A DNA stretch of 64,000 nucleotides from JAZKID01 sp965247525. GTDB lineage: Bacteria > Pseudomonadota > Alphaproteobacteria > Rhizobiales > UBA4765. Each line of letters opens with the position of its first letter. Position 1 is the first letter of the stretch. Shown here in pieces: positions 26,564 to 35,643 of the stretch. The notes under the pieces are model-generated. The model did not search any database. It was given only the letters and a program-made list of their open reading frames with translations, and had not been told where the DNA came from. The stretch spans positions 1,054,001-1,118,000 of the forward strand of contig OZ252015.1 of the NCBI GenBank assembly GCA_965247525.1, given 5' to 3'. Made by a program: the position numbers and the translations under genes.

Positions 26564-26977
26564 CTAGAGCGTGCCCTCGCTCTCGCTGCCATCGGGCTCG
26601 ATAAATTTAACTCTAACACCTCCGAATATTATCCCTTCTTCCTCTTTTTTCTGTTTGATTTGCGTGTACCTATCAAAGCACAAAGACGCTGCCTTGGTAT
26701 TACCTTTTGCACCTGCCAATGCATTGGCGCGAAAAATTGCTTCGTACATGGCCATTTGAATATGCCCATTTGCCGTCTTCATAAAAACAAGTTCTTCCAT
26801 GACACGCTCGACTGTAGCGTTGAAGCCTTTTGCATTCTTTGGCCGACCTAAAGGATTTCCAGATTTTCCTTTTTTGAAACGAGTGCTTTTAGGTGGGCGT
26901 TTGTAACCGACGTGATAATCAGTTTCCACTTCTTCGGAAGTATGACTTAGGAGGTTGGGCGGGATCTTATCTCTCAT
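26564..26977 (-). CDS. DUF5681 domain protein
   Basis: A 137-residue basic protein with the DUF5681 signature STRFKKGKSGNPLGRPKNAK (about 35-54), a charged DNA-binding-like loop. Next come helices (ATVERVMEELVFMKTANGHI, MYEAIFRANALAGAKGNTKA) and an acidic tail. DUF5681 proteins occur in prophages and mobile islands, often before a ParB-like methylase. The start overlaps the stop of the methylase gene by 11 bases, and the two form a cotranscribed module with the gene at 28324. Function is unknown; a role in DNA packaging or modification is a guess from context. Confidence 0.82.
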   Translation of the reverse strand: MRDKIPPNLLSHTSEEVETDYHVGYKRPPKSTRFKKGKSGNPLGRPKNAKGFNATVERVMEELVFMKTANGHIQMAMYEAIFRANALAGAKGNTKAASLCFDRYTQIKQKKEEEGIIFGGVRVKFIEPDGSESEGTL

Positions 26978-28331
26978 CCAACCTACCTTCTAACTGTGGT
27001 TTCAACGCTCGTAAATTTTTAACCTCATTAAAGTTTTGGCCTGTCGCCTGAAGTATGGCGTCATCCTTTGCGTAAGTTTGCCAGCGCACTAAAGCGACGT
27101 CGCAATAGGCGGGATCCACTTCAATTGCTCTTGCCCGCCGACCCGTCTTTTCTGCAGCAATAAATACTGTCCCAGACCCACAAAAGGAATCAAGGACAAT
27201 GCCACCGCGACGCGAACAGTCACGCATAGCGTCAGCCACCATTGCAACAGGCTTTACTGTGGGATGCATCTCAAGCTCCTCGCGCGTTTCCTTGGTCGAT
27301 GAACTGGCACCCCGATAGTTCCAGACATTTGTTCGATATCGACCATTTTGACCAAGTTGAAAGCTATTGATGTGCTCGGTTTTGCCTTTTTTGAAAACGA
27401 AAACCAGCTCATGCCGGGAACGATAGAAAACACCCATACCACCATTGTCCTTGGCCCATACGACGAGATTTTTTAACTCGTCGTAGACAGCATTACCTGC
27501 CGCAAGCACCTCTTGGATATGTCGCCAATCCATGCAGATAAAGTGGATCGAGCCGTCAGAGCTATATTTCGCAACGAGTGAAAAGGTTGACCTCAAGAAT
27601 TCGCTAAACTCTGTTTTTGTCATCTCTCCAGATGCAAAATCAAACTCGCGCCGTTCAAGTGTTTTTGCAAGTGAAACATGTTTGCAAATCGATACGTTGT
27701 AGGGCGGGTCGGTAAATACCATCTGCGCACATTCGCTAACGCCATCTAGATCTCGCATGAGGGAGTCATAAACAACTTCCTGCCTTGCATCGCCGCAAAT
27801 TAAGCGATGGCGTCCTAGGCACCAAACATCTCCTGGACGCGTGATTGGAGGTTGTTTGGTAACCATATTTGGCAGGTCATCATCTGCGCTATCTGCTGCA
27901 TTACCCGCGCCGCCAACATCAAGAATTTGGTCTACCTCGAAAATTTCAAATCCTGTAAGGCTTAAATCGAGGCTGGGCATGTCGTTGAGTATGAATTGTA
28001 ATTCTATTTTTAGAATGTCTTCATCCCACCCTGCATCCAGTGCCAGCTTATTGTCAGCTAAGATGTATGCCCGCTTCTCAGCCTCACTCATGGTTGAGAT
28101 AAGAATGCAGGGAACTGTTTCCATTTTTAAAAGCTGTGCCGCAGCAACACGTCCATGGCCCGCGAGAATCATACTATGTTCATCAATCAATACTGGATTA
28201 GTGAACCCAAAATTTTCGATACTTTTGGCTATTTTTCGAACTTGCTTAGGTGAATGTGTTCTTGCATTTTGGCTGTAAGGTTTAAGCTCAACAACTTTTC
28301 GTAACACGTATTTAGAATCAATATTATGCAT
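26967..28331 (-). CDS. ParB-domain DNA methyltransferase (adenine/N4-cytosine class)
   Basis: The start at 28331 (MHNIDSKYVL) has GAGGAAAAAG upstream and lies 8 bases inside the preceding gene. The 454-residue product has an N-terminal ParB/Srx-like nuclease-fold domain (LKPYSQNARTHSPKQVRKIA, GFTNPVLID, MILAGHGRVAAA). It is followed by a methyltransferase with motif IV TDPPYNV (about 208) before motif I LDSFCGSGTVFIAAE (about 384), which is the beta-class order. It probably methylates adenine or cytosine N4; the recognition sequence is unknown and no restriction enzyme is adjacent. Such solitary phage/island methylases may protect the element from restriction. Confidence 0.9.
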   Translation of the reverse strand: MHNIDSKYVLRKVVELKPYSQNARTHSPKQVRKIAKSIENFGFTNPVLIDEHSMILAGHGRVAAAQLLKMETVPCILISTMSEAEKRAYILADNKLALDAGWDEDILKIELQFILNDMPSLDLSLTGFEIFEVDQILDVGGAGNAADSADDDLPNMVTKQPPITRPGDVWCLGRHRLICGDARQEVVYDSLMRDLDGVSECAQMVFTDPPYNVSICKHVSLAKTLERREFDFASGEMTKTEFSEFLRSTFSLVAKYSSDGSIHFICMDWRHIQEVLAAGNAVYDELKNLVVWAKDNGGMGVFYRSRHELVFVFKKGKTEHINSFQLGQNGRYRTNVWNYRGASSSTKETREELEMHPTVKPVAMVADAMRDCSRRGGIVLDSFCGSGTVFIAAEKTGRRARAIEVDPAYCDVALVRWQTYAKDDAILQATGQNFNEVKNLRALKPQLEGRLDER

Positions 28332-28962
28332 CTTTTTCCTCACGTTCAATATTCTGCGCTTTTTTATATTCGCCTGCGATTTCAAAACATCGTTGAGCAA
28401 GCGCTGTTATTCGTGCTGCCGTGAGGGGCACATTTTCTATCATCCAAATATCAAGAATTTCTCTTAGCCGCCGATCATCACTTTTGACATTGGCAACAGA
28501 CACCTGCGTCAATACTTCTCGTGGCTGCTTTTCCATCTGCTGTAGCTCCCTTAGTTCAACCAAAAGAGGATGAACTGGGCCGTCTTCGTCAAAGAGCGTC
28601 GAAAGTAATGCCCGGCCCTCAGTCGACGATTGCAGGTTTAACATTGAAATGAAACGCGCAGGATCTTCTATAAGCGCATCATCATATAGCTCGTGCATGA
28701 TCGCTTTGCCTTCGTCAGTCCATTTTTCCTGTTGCTGTGTGGTTAATTGGAACTCCTCTTCCTTCCACTTTTTTTCAACACGGCGCAGGTCCTTTGCTGA
28801 ATAGTTGTCGTAGATTTGCTTGAGCCCGGCCTTAAGCAAACTTTGCTTCGACGCTTTGGAGCCCATTGCGGAAAATGTTGCTGCATATTGCAGAACGAGA
28901 ATATCACGTGGATATTTAATTGTGCCTTTTGGCCGGCCTGGTGCTCTTCCCTGATGTTTCAT
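28324..28962 (-). CDS. Hypothetical protein upstream of the island methylase
   Basis: A 212-residue hydrophilic, Lys/Glu-rich protein starting MKHQGRAPGRPKGTIKYPRD. The GRPKGT-like basic loop resembles AT-hook or DUF5681-type DNA-binding segments. The rest is mostly helical with a HPLLVELRELQQMEKQPREV segment. Its stop overlaps the methylase start, so it is the first gene of a three-gene unit (this gene, methylase, DUF5681). It could be a small-terminase or DNA-adaptor-like protein, but I see no family hallmark and do not assign a function. Confidence 0.7.
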   Translation of the reverse strand: MKHQGRAPGRPKGTIKYPRDILVLQYAATFSAMGSKASKQSLLKAGLKQIYDNYSAKDLRRVEKKWKEEEFQLTTQQQEKWTDEGKAIMHELYDDALIEDPARFISMLNLQSSTEGRALLSTLFDEDGPVHPLLVELRELQQMEKQPREVLTQVSVANVKSDDRRLREILDIWMIENVPLTAARITALAQRCFEIAGEYKKAQNIEREEKDA

Positions 28963-29175
28963 TTCATCAAGGTGACAAAAAGATTTGTTTTTGCAACACG
29001 AATTAAATAGCCATTTAGGAGATGCATCTTTATCGAATATAATGATGCACTACGAAATTAATCAGAACTTTTGCGGTGACACGAATCAATAGATATTTGC
29101 TGATAACTGCCGTTACATGCTTCGGTTTAAATCCAACAAATACCGGCTTGATAGTCGATGGTTAAACTTGTTGTT

Positions 29176-29490
29176 TTATTTTACCTGATGTTCTGACTGT
29201 TCGATCGATGTTTCAGTCTTGTATTGCTCAGATATAAAATAACCTAGTGCGCCCATCAAAATTGGCGAAGTCAAAAACCCGACGATCGCGCATATCAATC
29301 CAATTACTGCCCAAACATATTGCCGCTTAAAAACGGCGATAATCCCTGTAATGAGAGCAAGCGGCACAAAAATTGGTGACATAAAAAATATACTTATTAC
29401 ACCAAATATGAGACAGGCGATGCCGATGCTTCCTCCAGAAGTAACATTTTGAATTATTATTGTTTTCTCTGATGAGTGCCGATTTGACAT
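29176..29490 (-). CDS. Small membrane protein (DUF4190-like)
   Basis: The start at 29490 has a strong GGGAGG upstream; the frame could extend to 29634 but that part lacks support. The 104-residue protein has a polar N-terminus (MSNRHSSEKTIIIQNV) and then three hydrophobic helices: SIGIACLIFGVISIFF, VPLALITGIIAVF and WAVIGLICAIVGFLTSPIL. It ends in a charged tail. The layout is like DUF4190/superinfection-immunity-type small membrane proteins, but no specific motif decides this. It is divergent from a small XRE regulator gene 91 bases away. Confidence 0.65.
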   Translation of the reverse strand: MSNRHSSEKTIIIQNVTSGGSIGIACLIFGVISIFFMSPIFVPLALITGIIAVFKRQYVWAVIGLICAIVGFLTSPILMGALGYFISEQYKTETSIEQSEHQVK

Positions 29491-29581
29491 ATTTTTTTCC
29501 TCCCTAAAGTGAGACTGGACTACAACATTTTGTAGGCTATTGCCAACAGATTTATTTTGCTGTTCGCGACAAGCTGCGGCG

Positions 29582-29788
29582 ATGGACATCAGCGCTATTA
29601 TAGGCAGGAATATACGCAAATTGCGTAATACCAAGGGCTGGTCGCAAGAGCATTTGGCAGATCTAGCAGGAGTAGATAGATCTTATTTATCGGAAATTGA
29701 GAATGGCTATAAGGATGTAGGCATTCAAGTTCTCCATAGACTATCGATTGCTTTGGAAGTCAAAATGGCCAACCTTCTAAATTCTTAA
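29582..29788 (+). CDS. Small XRE-family HTH transcription regulator
   Basis: The start at 29582 (MDISAIIGRNIRKLRNTKG) is preferred because the preceding residues look random. The 68-residue protein is a single Cro/C1-type helix-turn-helix domain: WSQEHLADLAGVDRSYLSEI carries the recognition helix and ENGYKDVGIQVLHRLSIALE completes the five-helix fold. There is no effector domain. Such regulators control small operons in mobile elements. It may regulate the divergent small membrane protein. Confidence 0.85.
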   Translation: MDISAIIGRNIRKLRNTKGWSQEHLADLAGVDRSYLSEIENGYKDVGIQVLHRLSIALEVKMANLLNS

Positions 29789-30226
29789 AACCATAGTCGT
29801 TTCCAAACTTCTGTTCCAATAAAATGTTGGTGCTAGTGGCACTGCGCCTAATAGCTAAACAGGGCACTTTAAAAGTGCTATGGATTGGCGTTGAATTTAA
29901 TACAGAAATATTGGCGCTATTATCTCACTCGATTCGCAAAAACATTTAATTGCGCTCGTCGTCAATTTTGCGTTTTTCGTTGACATCTTATCAGTGACAA
30001 GAAATTCGTTCTTTGCGCGAACCAAATTATATCCAATCGATACTTATTTTTAAAAATATTGATATGCCGATGAAATTGATTGATCTGCCAAGATTGATTG
30101 GACTTCGTAACGCAACCACGCATTGCTTCAAATGCGGCCGCAAGTTGCCGCCGACCTTCTCCGCCTAGGCCCTGTTCCTGGGCTTGCCGCAGTACAGCGC
30201 ACAAGCGTTGCAGCATAAGGGAGAAA
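29789..30226. other. Intergenic region before the recombinase module
   Basis: 438 bases without a confident gene. It contains a 15-base palindrome (gcacttt-a-aaagtgc, about 29863-29877) and, at 30110-30220, a clearly GC-richer patch ahead of the DUF3489 gene. On the minus strand that patch reads as protein-like sequence (RLCAVLRQAQEQGLGGEGRR), but there is no start or family to support a gene. Confidence 0.6.
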
Positions 30227-30778
30227 ATGATGACACAACTGTCAGAAACGCAGACGATCATTCTTAGCACAGCGGCCGAGCGCGATGGATATCGTGTCTT
30301 GCCAACACTTCCCGCTATAAAAAAGAACAAAGGCGCAATCGCTTCAATGTTAAAGGGCTTTCTCCGGCGCGGCTTTTTAACAGAAGAACCTGCCGACGAA
30401 GGAGACGAGATCTGGCGCACTGATCCCGATAACGGACGCCTTGTTCTCGTTCTATCGCCTGCAGGATTTGAAGCGGTGAATATAGAGCTGAAAGCAATGC
30501 CTCAACAAAAGCGCCCGGTCATTAAGCGTACTAAGCTAGTGTCGATGCCAACGGCTAAAGCCGACACCAAGATTGGTGTCTTGCTCGATTTGCTTCGACG
30601 CAAAGAGGGGATGACCATTAACGACGCCATAGCAGCCACTGGTTGGCAGGCACATTCAGTGCGGGGATCTATGAGCGGCGCCATCAGAAAGAAGTTTGGT
30701 TTCGATGTAACTTCAAACCAGGCAGAGCGTGGTCGTGTTTACCGTATCGAGCCTATAAGCGATGACGAGGCTGCGTAA
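30227..30778 (+). CDS. DUF3489 domain protein
   Basis: The start at 30227 has AAGGGAG upstream; two adjacent ATG codons are possible. The 183-residue protein carries an N-terminal DUF3489-type region (TQTIILSTAAERDGYRVLPT, LRRGFLTEE, GRLVLVLSPAGFEAVNI) and a C-terminal winged-helix-like part (KIGVLLDLLRRKEGMTINDA, ATGWQAHSVRGSMSGAIRKK, FGFDVTS). Its TAA overlaps the next ATG. The trio DUF3489, DUF2924 and large serine recombinase is a recurrent integration module in alphaproteobacterial islands. This protein may bind DNA as an accessory or directionality factor (inference). Confidence 0.85.
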   Translation: MMTQLSETQTIILSTAAERDGYRVLPTLPAIKKNKGAIASMLKGFLRRGFLTEEPADEGDEIWRTDPDNGRLVLVLSPAGFEAVNIELKAMPQQKRPVIKRTKLVSMPTAKADTKIGVLLDLLRRKEGMTINDAIAATGWQAHSVRGSMSGAIRKKFGFDVTSNQAERGRVYRIEPISDDEAA

Positions 30779-31245
30779 TGCAGCAATCAAAAGAAAACGC
30801 AATGCGGGCCGAAATGGACAGCCTGCAAAAGCTGGACCTTCCTGCCCTCCAGGCAAAATGGCGAGCGCGCTATAAGATCCCGGCCCCTCTCGGCATGCGA
30901 ACTCGGTTCTTGCGACTTATGCTTGGCTATCAAATTCGCGAGGACGCGGGCTACGGTCTTAAACCTGAAAAGATACGGGAGCTTAAAAAGCTTGCCGAAC
31001 AGCTTAAAACCGGTGAGCCCATAAAAGCCAAAGAAAAGCTATCGTTGGCACCAGGTGTCCGCCTGATGCGGGAATGGCTAGGGCAGATGGAAATCGTCGA
31101 TGTCACGGAAAGCGGCTTTCTCTGGCGCGGCCAAGAATTCAGGTCGCTTTCAAACGTTGCCACGACGATGACCGGCACGAAATGGTCAGGGCCAAAATTC
31201 TTCGGCCTGCTTGATAAGAAGTCTAAACTTCAGAAGGTTATATAA
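30778..31245 (+). CDS. DUF2924 domain protein
   Basis: A 155-residue basic protein with the DUF2924 pattern: LQKLDLPALQAKWRARY, FLRLMLGYQIREDAGYGL, PGVRLMREWLGQMEIVDVT, and the SGFLWRGQEFRSLSNVATTM-like segment followed by TGTKWSGPKFFGL. DUF2924 genes almost always precede a serine recombinase in the same unit. Its start shares one base with the stop of the DUF3489 gene, and its stop (TAA) shares one base with the recombinase ATG, so the three are tightly coupled. The domain resembles RAMA-like modified-DNA readers, but a role here is not established. Confidence 0.9.
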   Translation: MQQSKENAMRAEMDSLQKLDLPALQAKWRARYKIPAPLGMRTRFLRLMLGYQIREDAGYGLKPEKIRELKKLAEQLKTGEPIKAKEKLSLAPGVRLMREWLGQMEIVDVTESGFLWRGQEFRSLSNVATTMTGTKWSGPKFFGLLDKKSKLQKVI

Positions 31246-32786
31246 TGACAGGACCGCCGCGCACGCTGCGCTGCGCCATCTATACTCGCAAATCATCGGA
31301 AGAGGGTCTGGACCAAGACTTCAACTCGCTCCAGGCACAGCGCGAAGCGTGTGAAGCTTATATCAAATCACAGTCTCATGAAGGCTGGCGACTTATACCT
31401 GACGTCTACGACGACGGCGGTCATTCGGGTGGTACGTTAGAACGGCCGGCGATAAAACGCTTGTTGAAAGCCGTCCAGGCAAAACGCGTCGATATTATCG
31501 TCATCTATAAGATAGACCGCCTTACTCGCTCGCTTGCTGATTTTGCGCGCCTTGCCGAAATCTTTGATAAGCACGGCGCTTCATTTGTATCCGTCACGCA
31601 GCAGTTCAACACGACTACCTCCATGGGCCGACTGATGTTGAATGTGCTGCTTTCGTTTGCTCAGTTTGAGCGAGAGATCACAGGCGAGCGCATTCGCGAC
31701 AAAATTGATGCCTCAAAGAAAAAAGGTATGTGGATGGGTGGTCCAACGCCCATTGGCTATGACGTCGTTAATAAAGGCCTTGTGATCAATGAAACAGACG
31801 CCGAGCTTGTGAGATTGATTTTCAAGCTCTTTTTGGAGTTGAAATCTGGTCACACTCTCGAGCGTGAAATAAAACGCCGAGGCTTGAAGACACGCAAATG
31901 GGTATCATCCGCAGGCGGCGGACATGGCGACAGATTTTTCACAGCCGGGCATCTATACCGAATTCTGTCCAACCCAATTTACATAGGGCGCGTACCGCAT
32001 AAAAAGCAGAGTTATCCCGGACTCCATAGAGGCATCGTTAGTCAAGACATATGGGATGCTACACAGAAGCTGTTGAGTGACAACACGCAAGGTGCGCGTC
32101 AGAAACGTGCGCGAACTAAAGGCAGATTGAATATCTTAAGTGGCTTAATTATTGACGCACAAGGACGAAAATTTGTTTCTAGCCACACCAGTAAAAAGGG
32201 AAAAAAATATCGCTACTATTTGCGGAAAGGCAGTGAAACTGAAAAAGTTAAAGCAGTGCGTATCCCGGCTAAGGATTTAGAGGATTTTGTCCGGTACACG
32301 CTCGTCGAGCTATTTGCAGATAATGAGAAGCTTGTAAATTTATTCCCGAACTTGCTGCCCGCAGATTTATCACGTACGTTAGCAGCAGCGCAATTTGTTG
32401 CGGTGCAACTTCAGCAAGATTTTTTATCGGCTTGGAACAAGTCGATACACGCTGCAATCGCAAATATTACATATCACCCGAATAAAATCGAAATCGAGTT
32501 TGATAGGGAAAAGTTCGCAGGCCTTTTGCAGATAATACCAGGTGAGACGAGAGGTATGCTACCGATAAAATTCTCGATGCCTAGCAAATTCGGACATTCG
32601 CAAGAGCGGGTTAAAGTAGTGCTAGGGCAGATAGCGCAAGTACATATCCTAAGACCACTATACCGTCGAATGCTGATATCCTGGCATTTACCTGTTTTGA
32701 TATGCTGCGTTCAGGCGACGCACAGTCAACGACAGAGCTCTCTCAAATGCTCGACCTTACAAAGGATTATATCAAACTCGTGTTAA
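31245..32786 (+). pseudogene. Large serine recombinase with a frameshifted C-terminus
   Basis: The catalytic domain is intact: AIYTRKSSEEGLDQDFNSLQ has the nucleophilic Ser near 17. It also has DGGHSGGTLERPAIKRL, IYKIDRLTRSLADFA and LNVLLSFAQFEREITGERIR. A recombinase domain with GGPTPIGYD and RILSNPIYIGRV follows, then zinc-ribbon-like KFVSSHTSKKGKKYRYY. At about 32650 the reading frame changes. The listed frame ends in unrelated residues at 32786, whereas the -1 frame continues a natural end (ILAFTCFDMLRSGDA, TELSQMLDLTKDYIKLVLKE) and stops at 32824. The last third of the C-terminal domain is therefore lost unless ribosomes slip. The enzyme may be inactive or the base may be misread. Confidence 0.85.
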
Positions 32787-32826
32787 AAGAATTTTTCACT
32801 AAAATAAATAATGAGAATCGCTAACT

Positions 32827-34281
32827 CTACTCAACCATGACTCGAAAGACCGTGCTCTGACCTACGATTCGATCATCACGCTTTCTGAGTACAAAAGCCT
32901 CAACCAAATGTACACCACGATACTGCAGTTGTTCCCATCGGTGATTGTCGCTGTCAGACATCTCGAAACGGCCGCGCAAGGCATTATTACGCGCTGCCTC
33001 TTCATCTGTATTTGTTACACGCCACATAATCTTGTATTCGGCTCTAGTAAACGGAAGTCCCAAAGTTGTAGTAGCTCTGAATTGAAGCCAAAAACCGGCC
33101 GGTAGCGGCTCGAGTGAGCGCACTTCCCTAATAGAATAATTATTAAGCTTGTTTCGATGCAAGCTCGCATAAATATCTACAGAAATTTTCTGATTGGGTG
33201 CGAGCTTCCACTGCGGCGCCTGCATATAAGGGAGTCGATTAAAACTTGCCGGTAGAATACTATCGCCGAACCGTTTGATTGCATCTACCAAATCACCGGT
33301 AAAATGATACGCTTCGACTAAATGTCGCCTCATATCTGCAACGATTAGATTGCCAGCTGATTTTCCTGCATTAATCACAACGCCAGACGCAAAGTCATCA
33401 CCAAAAACACGTCGCCATTTTGCAATGCTTTCAGCATAATCTTGCTCATCGTATGCATCATCTACCCATTCTCGATAAGTGTGAATGCATTCTCGAAAAT
33501 TAATGTACTGCTCATTAGTCCATAATTCTGCAAAGTTCTCGCTAGACAGATATGGATTTACTACGACGGGCTTCACTGGGTTAATTTGCAGCCAATCGTC
33601 TAGACGACCTAACAAAGTTTTAAGCGCTGTTGCTGCATCAGCAGATAGCCCACTGTTTTTGTCCAATGAATTGATGCGATAGCCTAGGACTGTTGTTAAT
33701 AGCACTGATGGGCAAGTGAATCTGGTTTTTATATTCCGTAGATACTTGATTAGTCGCGTAACTTTCCTAAAGCTATTGCTGCTTGAATAACTATTCTGCT
33801 GAACGAGCCAGTCGGTATAAAGAATGGGTTGTGTACTTTCAAAATCGCTTGTGTTCCTATTACAAACTTCAAGGCGCTCAATTCCATCGCGATTGACAAT
33901 GCAAGGCGCAATATCAATCTTTTTCTCATTGGCATATATGATTGTTACGCAATGCGAGGAGCGAGAAGCTTTATCTTGATATGTCGCATTGGCTTTAAAG
34001 GCATCATAAAGGGTATCTATATATTTTGCCGCATTCCAATTTGCTACAGATTCTACGAATACAATCAAATCTGCGTCAAATTCACCTTGATCGACTGGCT
34101 TGATAATTGTCTTATGAGCCCATGAACCATGTGCCATCCATCCGGTACAGCGCGGCTCCCAGGCAGAAGCGCTAACAGCATTTCTAATCGCAACTATACT
34201 ATTTTCAAGTTCTCTAATGCGTGTATCGTTAAGATCTACGATTTCTGTTAGAAATTCACTAAATAAGTCGACATGCTTCAT
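32827..34281 (-). CDS. CBASS-type CD-NTase (cyclic oligonucleotide synthase) with AGS-C sensor
   Basis: A 484-residue nucleotidyltransferase of the SMODS/CD-NTase group. The active site is visible: HGSWAHKTII (Gly52-Ser53), GEFDADLIV (Asp69, Asp71) and the third acidic residue in KIDIAPCI (Asp123). The C-terminal 130 residues (NQKISVDIYASL to YRGVHLVEAFVLRKR) match the AGS-C sensor domain, found in systems where a pore-forming or other effector responds to the signal. In known CBASS, infection activates the enzyme to make cyclic nucleotides that switch on the effector. It lies 3 bases downstream of the S-4TM gene. The convergent recombinase gene ends 2 bases away. Confidence 0.88.
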   Translation of the reverse strand: MKHVDLFSEFLTEIVDLNDTRIRELENSIVAIRNAVSASAWEPRCTGWMAHGSWAHKTIIKPVDQGEFDADLIVFVESVANWNAAKYIDTLYDAFKANATYQDKASRSSHCVTIIYANEKKIDIAPCIVNRDGIERLEVCNRNTSDFESTQPILYTDWLVQQNSYSSSNSFRKVTRLIKYLRNIKTRFTCPSVLLTTVLGYRINSLDKNSGLSADAATALKTLLGRLDDWLQINPVKPVVVNPYLSSENFAELWTNEQYINFRECIHTYREWVDDAYDEQDYAESIAKWRRVFGDDFASGVVINAGKSAGNLIVADMRRHLVEAYHFTGDLVDAIKRFGDSILPASFNRLPYMQAPQWKLAPNQKISVDIYASLHRNKLNNYSIREVRSLEPLPAGFWLQFRATTTLGLPFTRAEYKIMWRVTNTDEEAARNNALRGRFEMSDSDNHRWEQLQYRGVHLVEAFVLRKRDDRIVGQSTVFRVMVE

Positions 34282-34284
34282 GGG

Positions 34285-35148
34285 TTATTGCTTTGCCCCC
34301 ATTATACGCGCAGCAGCGCGATCTGCTTGATAATCGTTCCACATCTTAGTTAGTTTTTGCTGATACCAGTTATAAGCGAATGGAACGCTTTCCGGCGCCC
34401 CTTCTACTGCAGAGTTATAGTCGACGAATAAAAGGAGAACGTCGGATTGGGGATAACCTCCGCGGTCAGCCGCCATAAGACGATTACGAATTTGCTTAAT
34501 CTCGTCAGCTGCAGCGTTATGTGAACGCCACGCGCCTATTACATCAGCCGACAAAGCAAACACCATAACAGCTAAGGTGATGCGAACTATCAACATGCCA
34601 TTGCTGGCTTGAATCATTGGAATGCTGATTAGCGCTACAGCAAGGAATAATAGCGCAAAAACCAACAAAATTCCGAACATCAATCGACTACTAATTCGCT
34701 GGAGATGTTCGCTATACAGAGCTGACTCTTCAATCATCTCAGCAAGGCGAGCGGGGCCAGGCGGCTCAGTAGAAGCGTAGTAATCTGTATTTTCGCATGC
34801 TTTTGCCTGTATTGAATCGACAGTGAAGCGCTGGCGCAGACTTTGAATTTCGCTAGGCGAAAGTGGTTGTTGTAAGCCCCCAAGCAGCAATGCACCTCGA
34901 CGGGCGGCTTGCGCAGCAGATCTTGCAGATACATAACGTTCATTCAATGCCCACCAGACCAGAAGCAGCACGAAAGCGATAATAGCGAGACTGTAAAGCA
35001 AATATTCATGACGGTCAGGAATCAAAACTGAAATAGCAGCAGGTAGCGCCGCACATAATTGGATAAAAAAAAGCCAAATACGAATACGAGCGGACTTCTG
35101 GAACTCAGCACGGAGGTAGCCAACAAGGTTATTAGACGTTAGACTCAT
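34285..35148 (-). CDS. S-4TM family putative pore-forming effector (CBASS)
   Basis: A 287-residue protein with two pairs of membrane helices: about 24-43 and 49-68 (IRIWLFFIQLCAALPAAI, YLLYSLAIIAFVLLLVWWAL), then 155-177 and 184-206. A cytoplasmic middle domain (90-150) and a soluble tail carry ADEIKQIRNRLMAADRGG and NWYQQKLTKMWNDY. This arrangement fits the S-4TM family, predicted to form membrane pores when triggered by a CD-NTase signal. It is the first gene of a two-gene operon with the CD-NTase. The pairing of membrane effector and cyclase is typical of short (type I) CBASS. Confidence 0.85.
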   Translation of the reverse strand: MSLTSNNLVGYLRAEFQKSARIRIWLFFIQLCAALPAAISVLIPDRHEYLLYSLAIIAFVLLLVWWALNERYVSARSAAQAARRGALLLGGLQQPLSPSEIQSLRQRFTVDSIQAKACENTDYYASTEPPGPARLAEMIEESALYSEHLQRISSRLMFGILLVFALLFLAVALISIPMIQASNGMLIVRITLAVMVFALSADVIGAWRSHNAAADEIKQIRNRLMAADRGGYPQSDVLLLFVDYNSAVEGAPESVPFAYNWYQQKLTKMWNDYQADRAAARIMGAKQ

Positions 35149-35643
35149 GTCTTTCCCGAAATTGAATGCTCAAAGCTATGGCTTATGCCTAAGTATATAC
35201 CTCATTCAACTATATGGTGCATCAGTATAATTATTTATCTATTGCTCTAATATATACCCTGCGTCTTCTTTCGCGGAATTTACTCGCGCCGATCAACTTT
35301 TACCAACAAACTATCTGTTCTTTTTCTGCTAAGAACGGATATCGACCAATGCAAAGCAAACCGTTGAACTTATGAATTTGGAAGAGCAAAAATTTTTTCG
35401 TTTTGACTTAGCGTACCGAACCAACAACGCGTTGAGAACGCATATTAAAATCTAGCGATAATTATCTCGGATAAATATCTCCACTGGGTTATGTTAGTTC
35501 CCGCAAAAAACTTTCGTAGCGGCCCGATGGGAGTTTGAGCCATTGATGCGGAAATGTTCGTTGGCCGGGAAACGCCATTGACGCCCGGCTATTTGATAAA
35601 AGGACAGCTTGCTTCGTTGTAGAAGTCCAATTCAATTAGATGT
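35149..35643. other. Promoter and repeat region between CBASS and TIR genes
   Basis: 495 bases with no intact gene. It holds the presumed CBASS promoter near 35160-35240 (AT-rich) and copy 1 of a diverged repeat (about 35381-35530). On the minus strand at 35492-35581 a short frame ends FPHQWLKLPSGRYESFLREL, which looks like the last residues of a lost gene. Confidence 0.6.
35381..35530. repeat. Diverged direct repeat, copy 1
   Basis: Shares with copy 2 (38751-38900) the segments cgtttt-acttancgtaccga, gagaa-gcat and ggttatgtta/cgttatgtta in the same order and spacing, at roughly 70 percent identity by eye. Both copies lie just downstream (minus strand) of a frame ending in ...F-L-(R/Q)-(E/K)-(L/V)-T. 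Confidence 0.6.

Noticed and set aside
29962..30220. Protein-like minus-strand frame before the DUF3489 gene
   Set aside because: Composition is suggestive in a GC-rich patch, but there is no start, ribosome site or family match.
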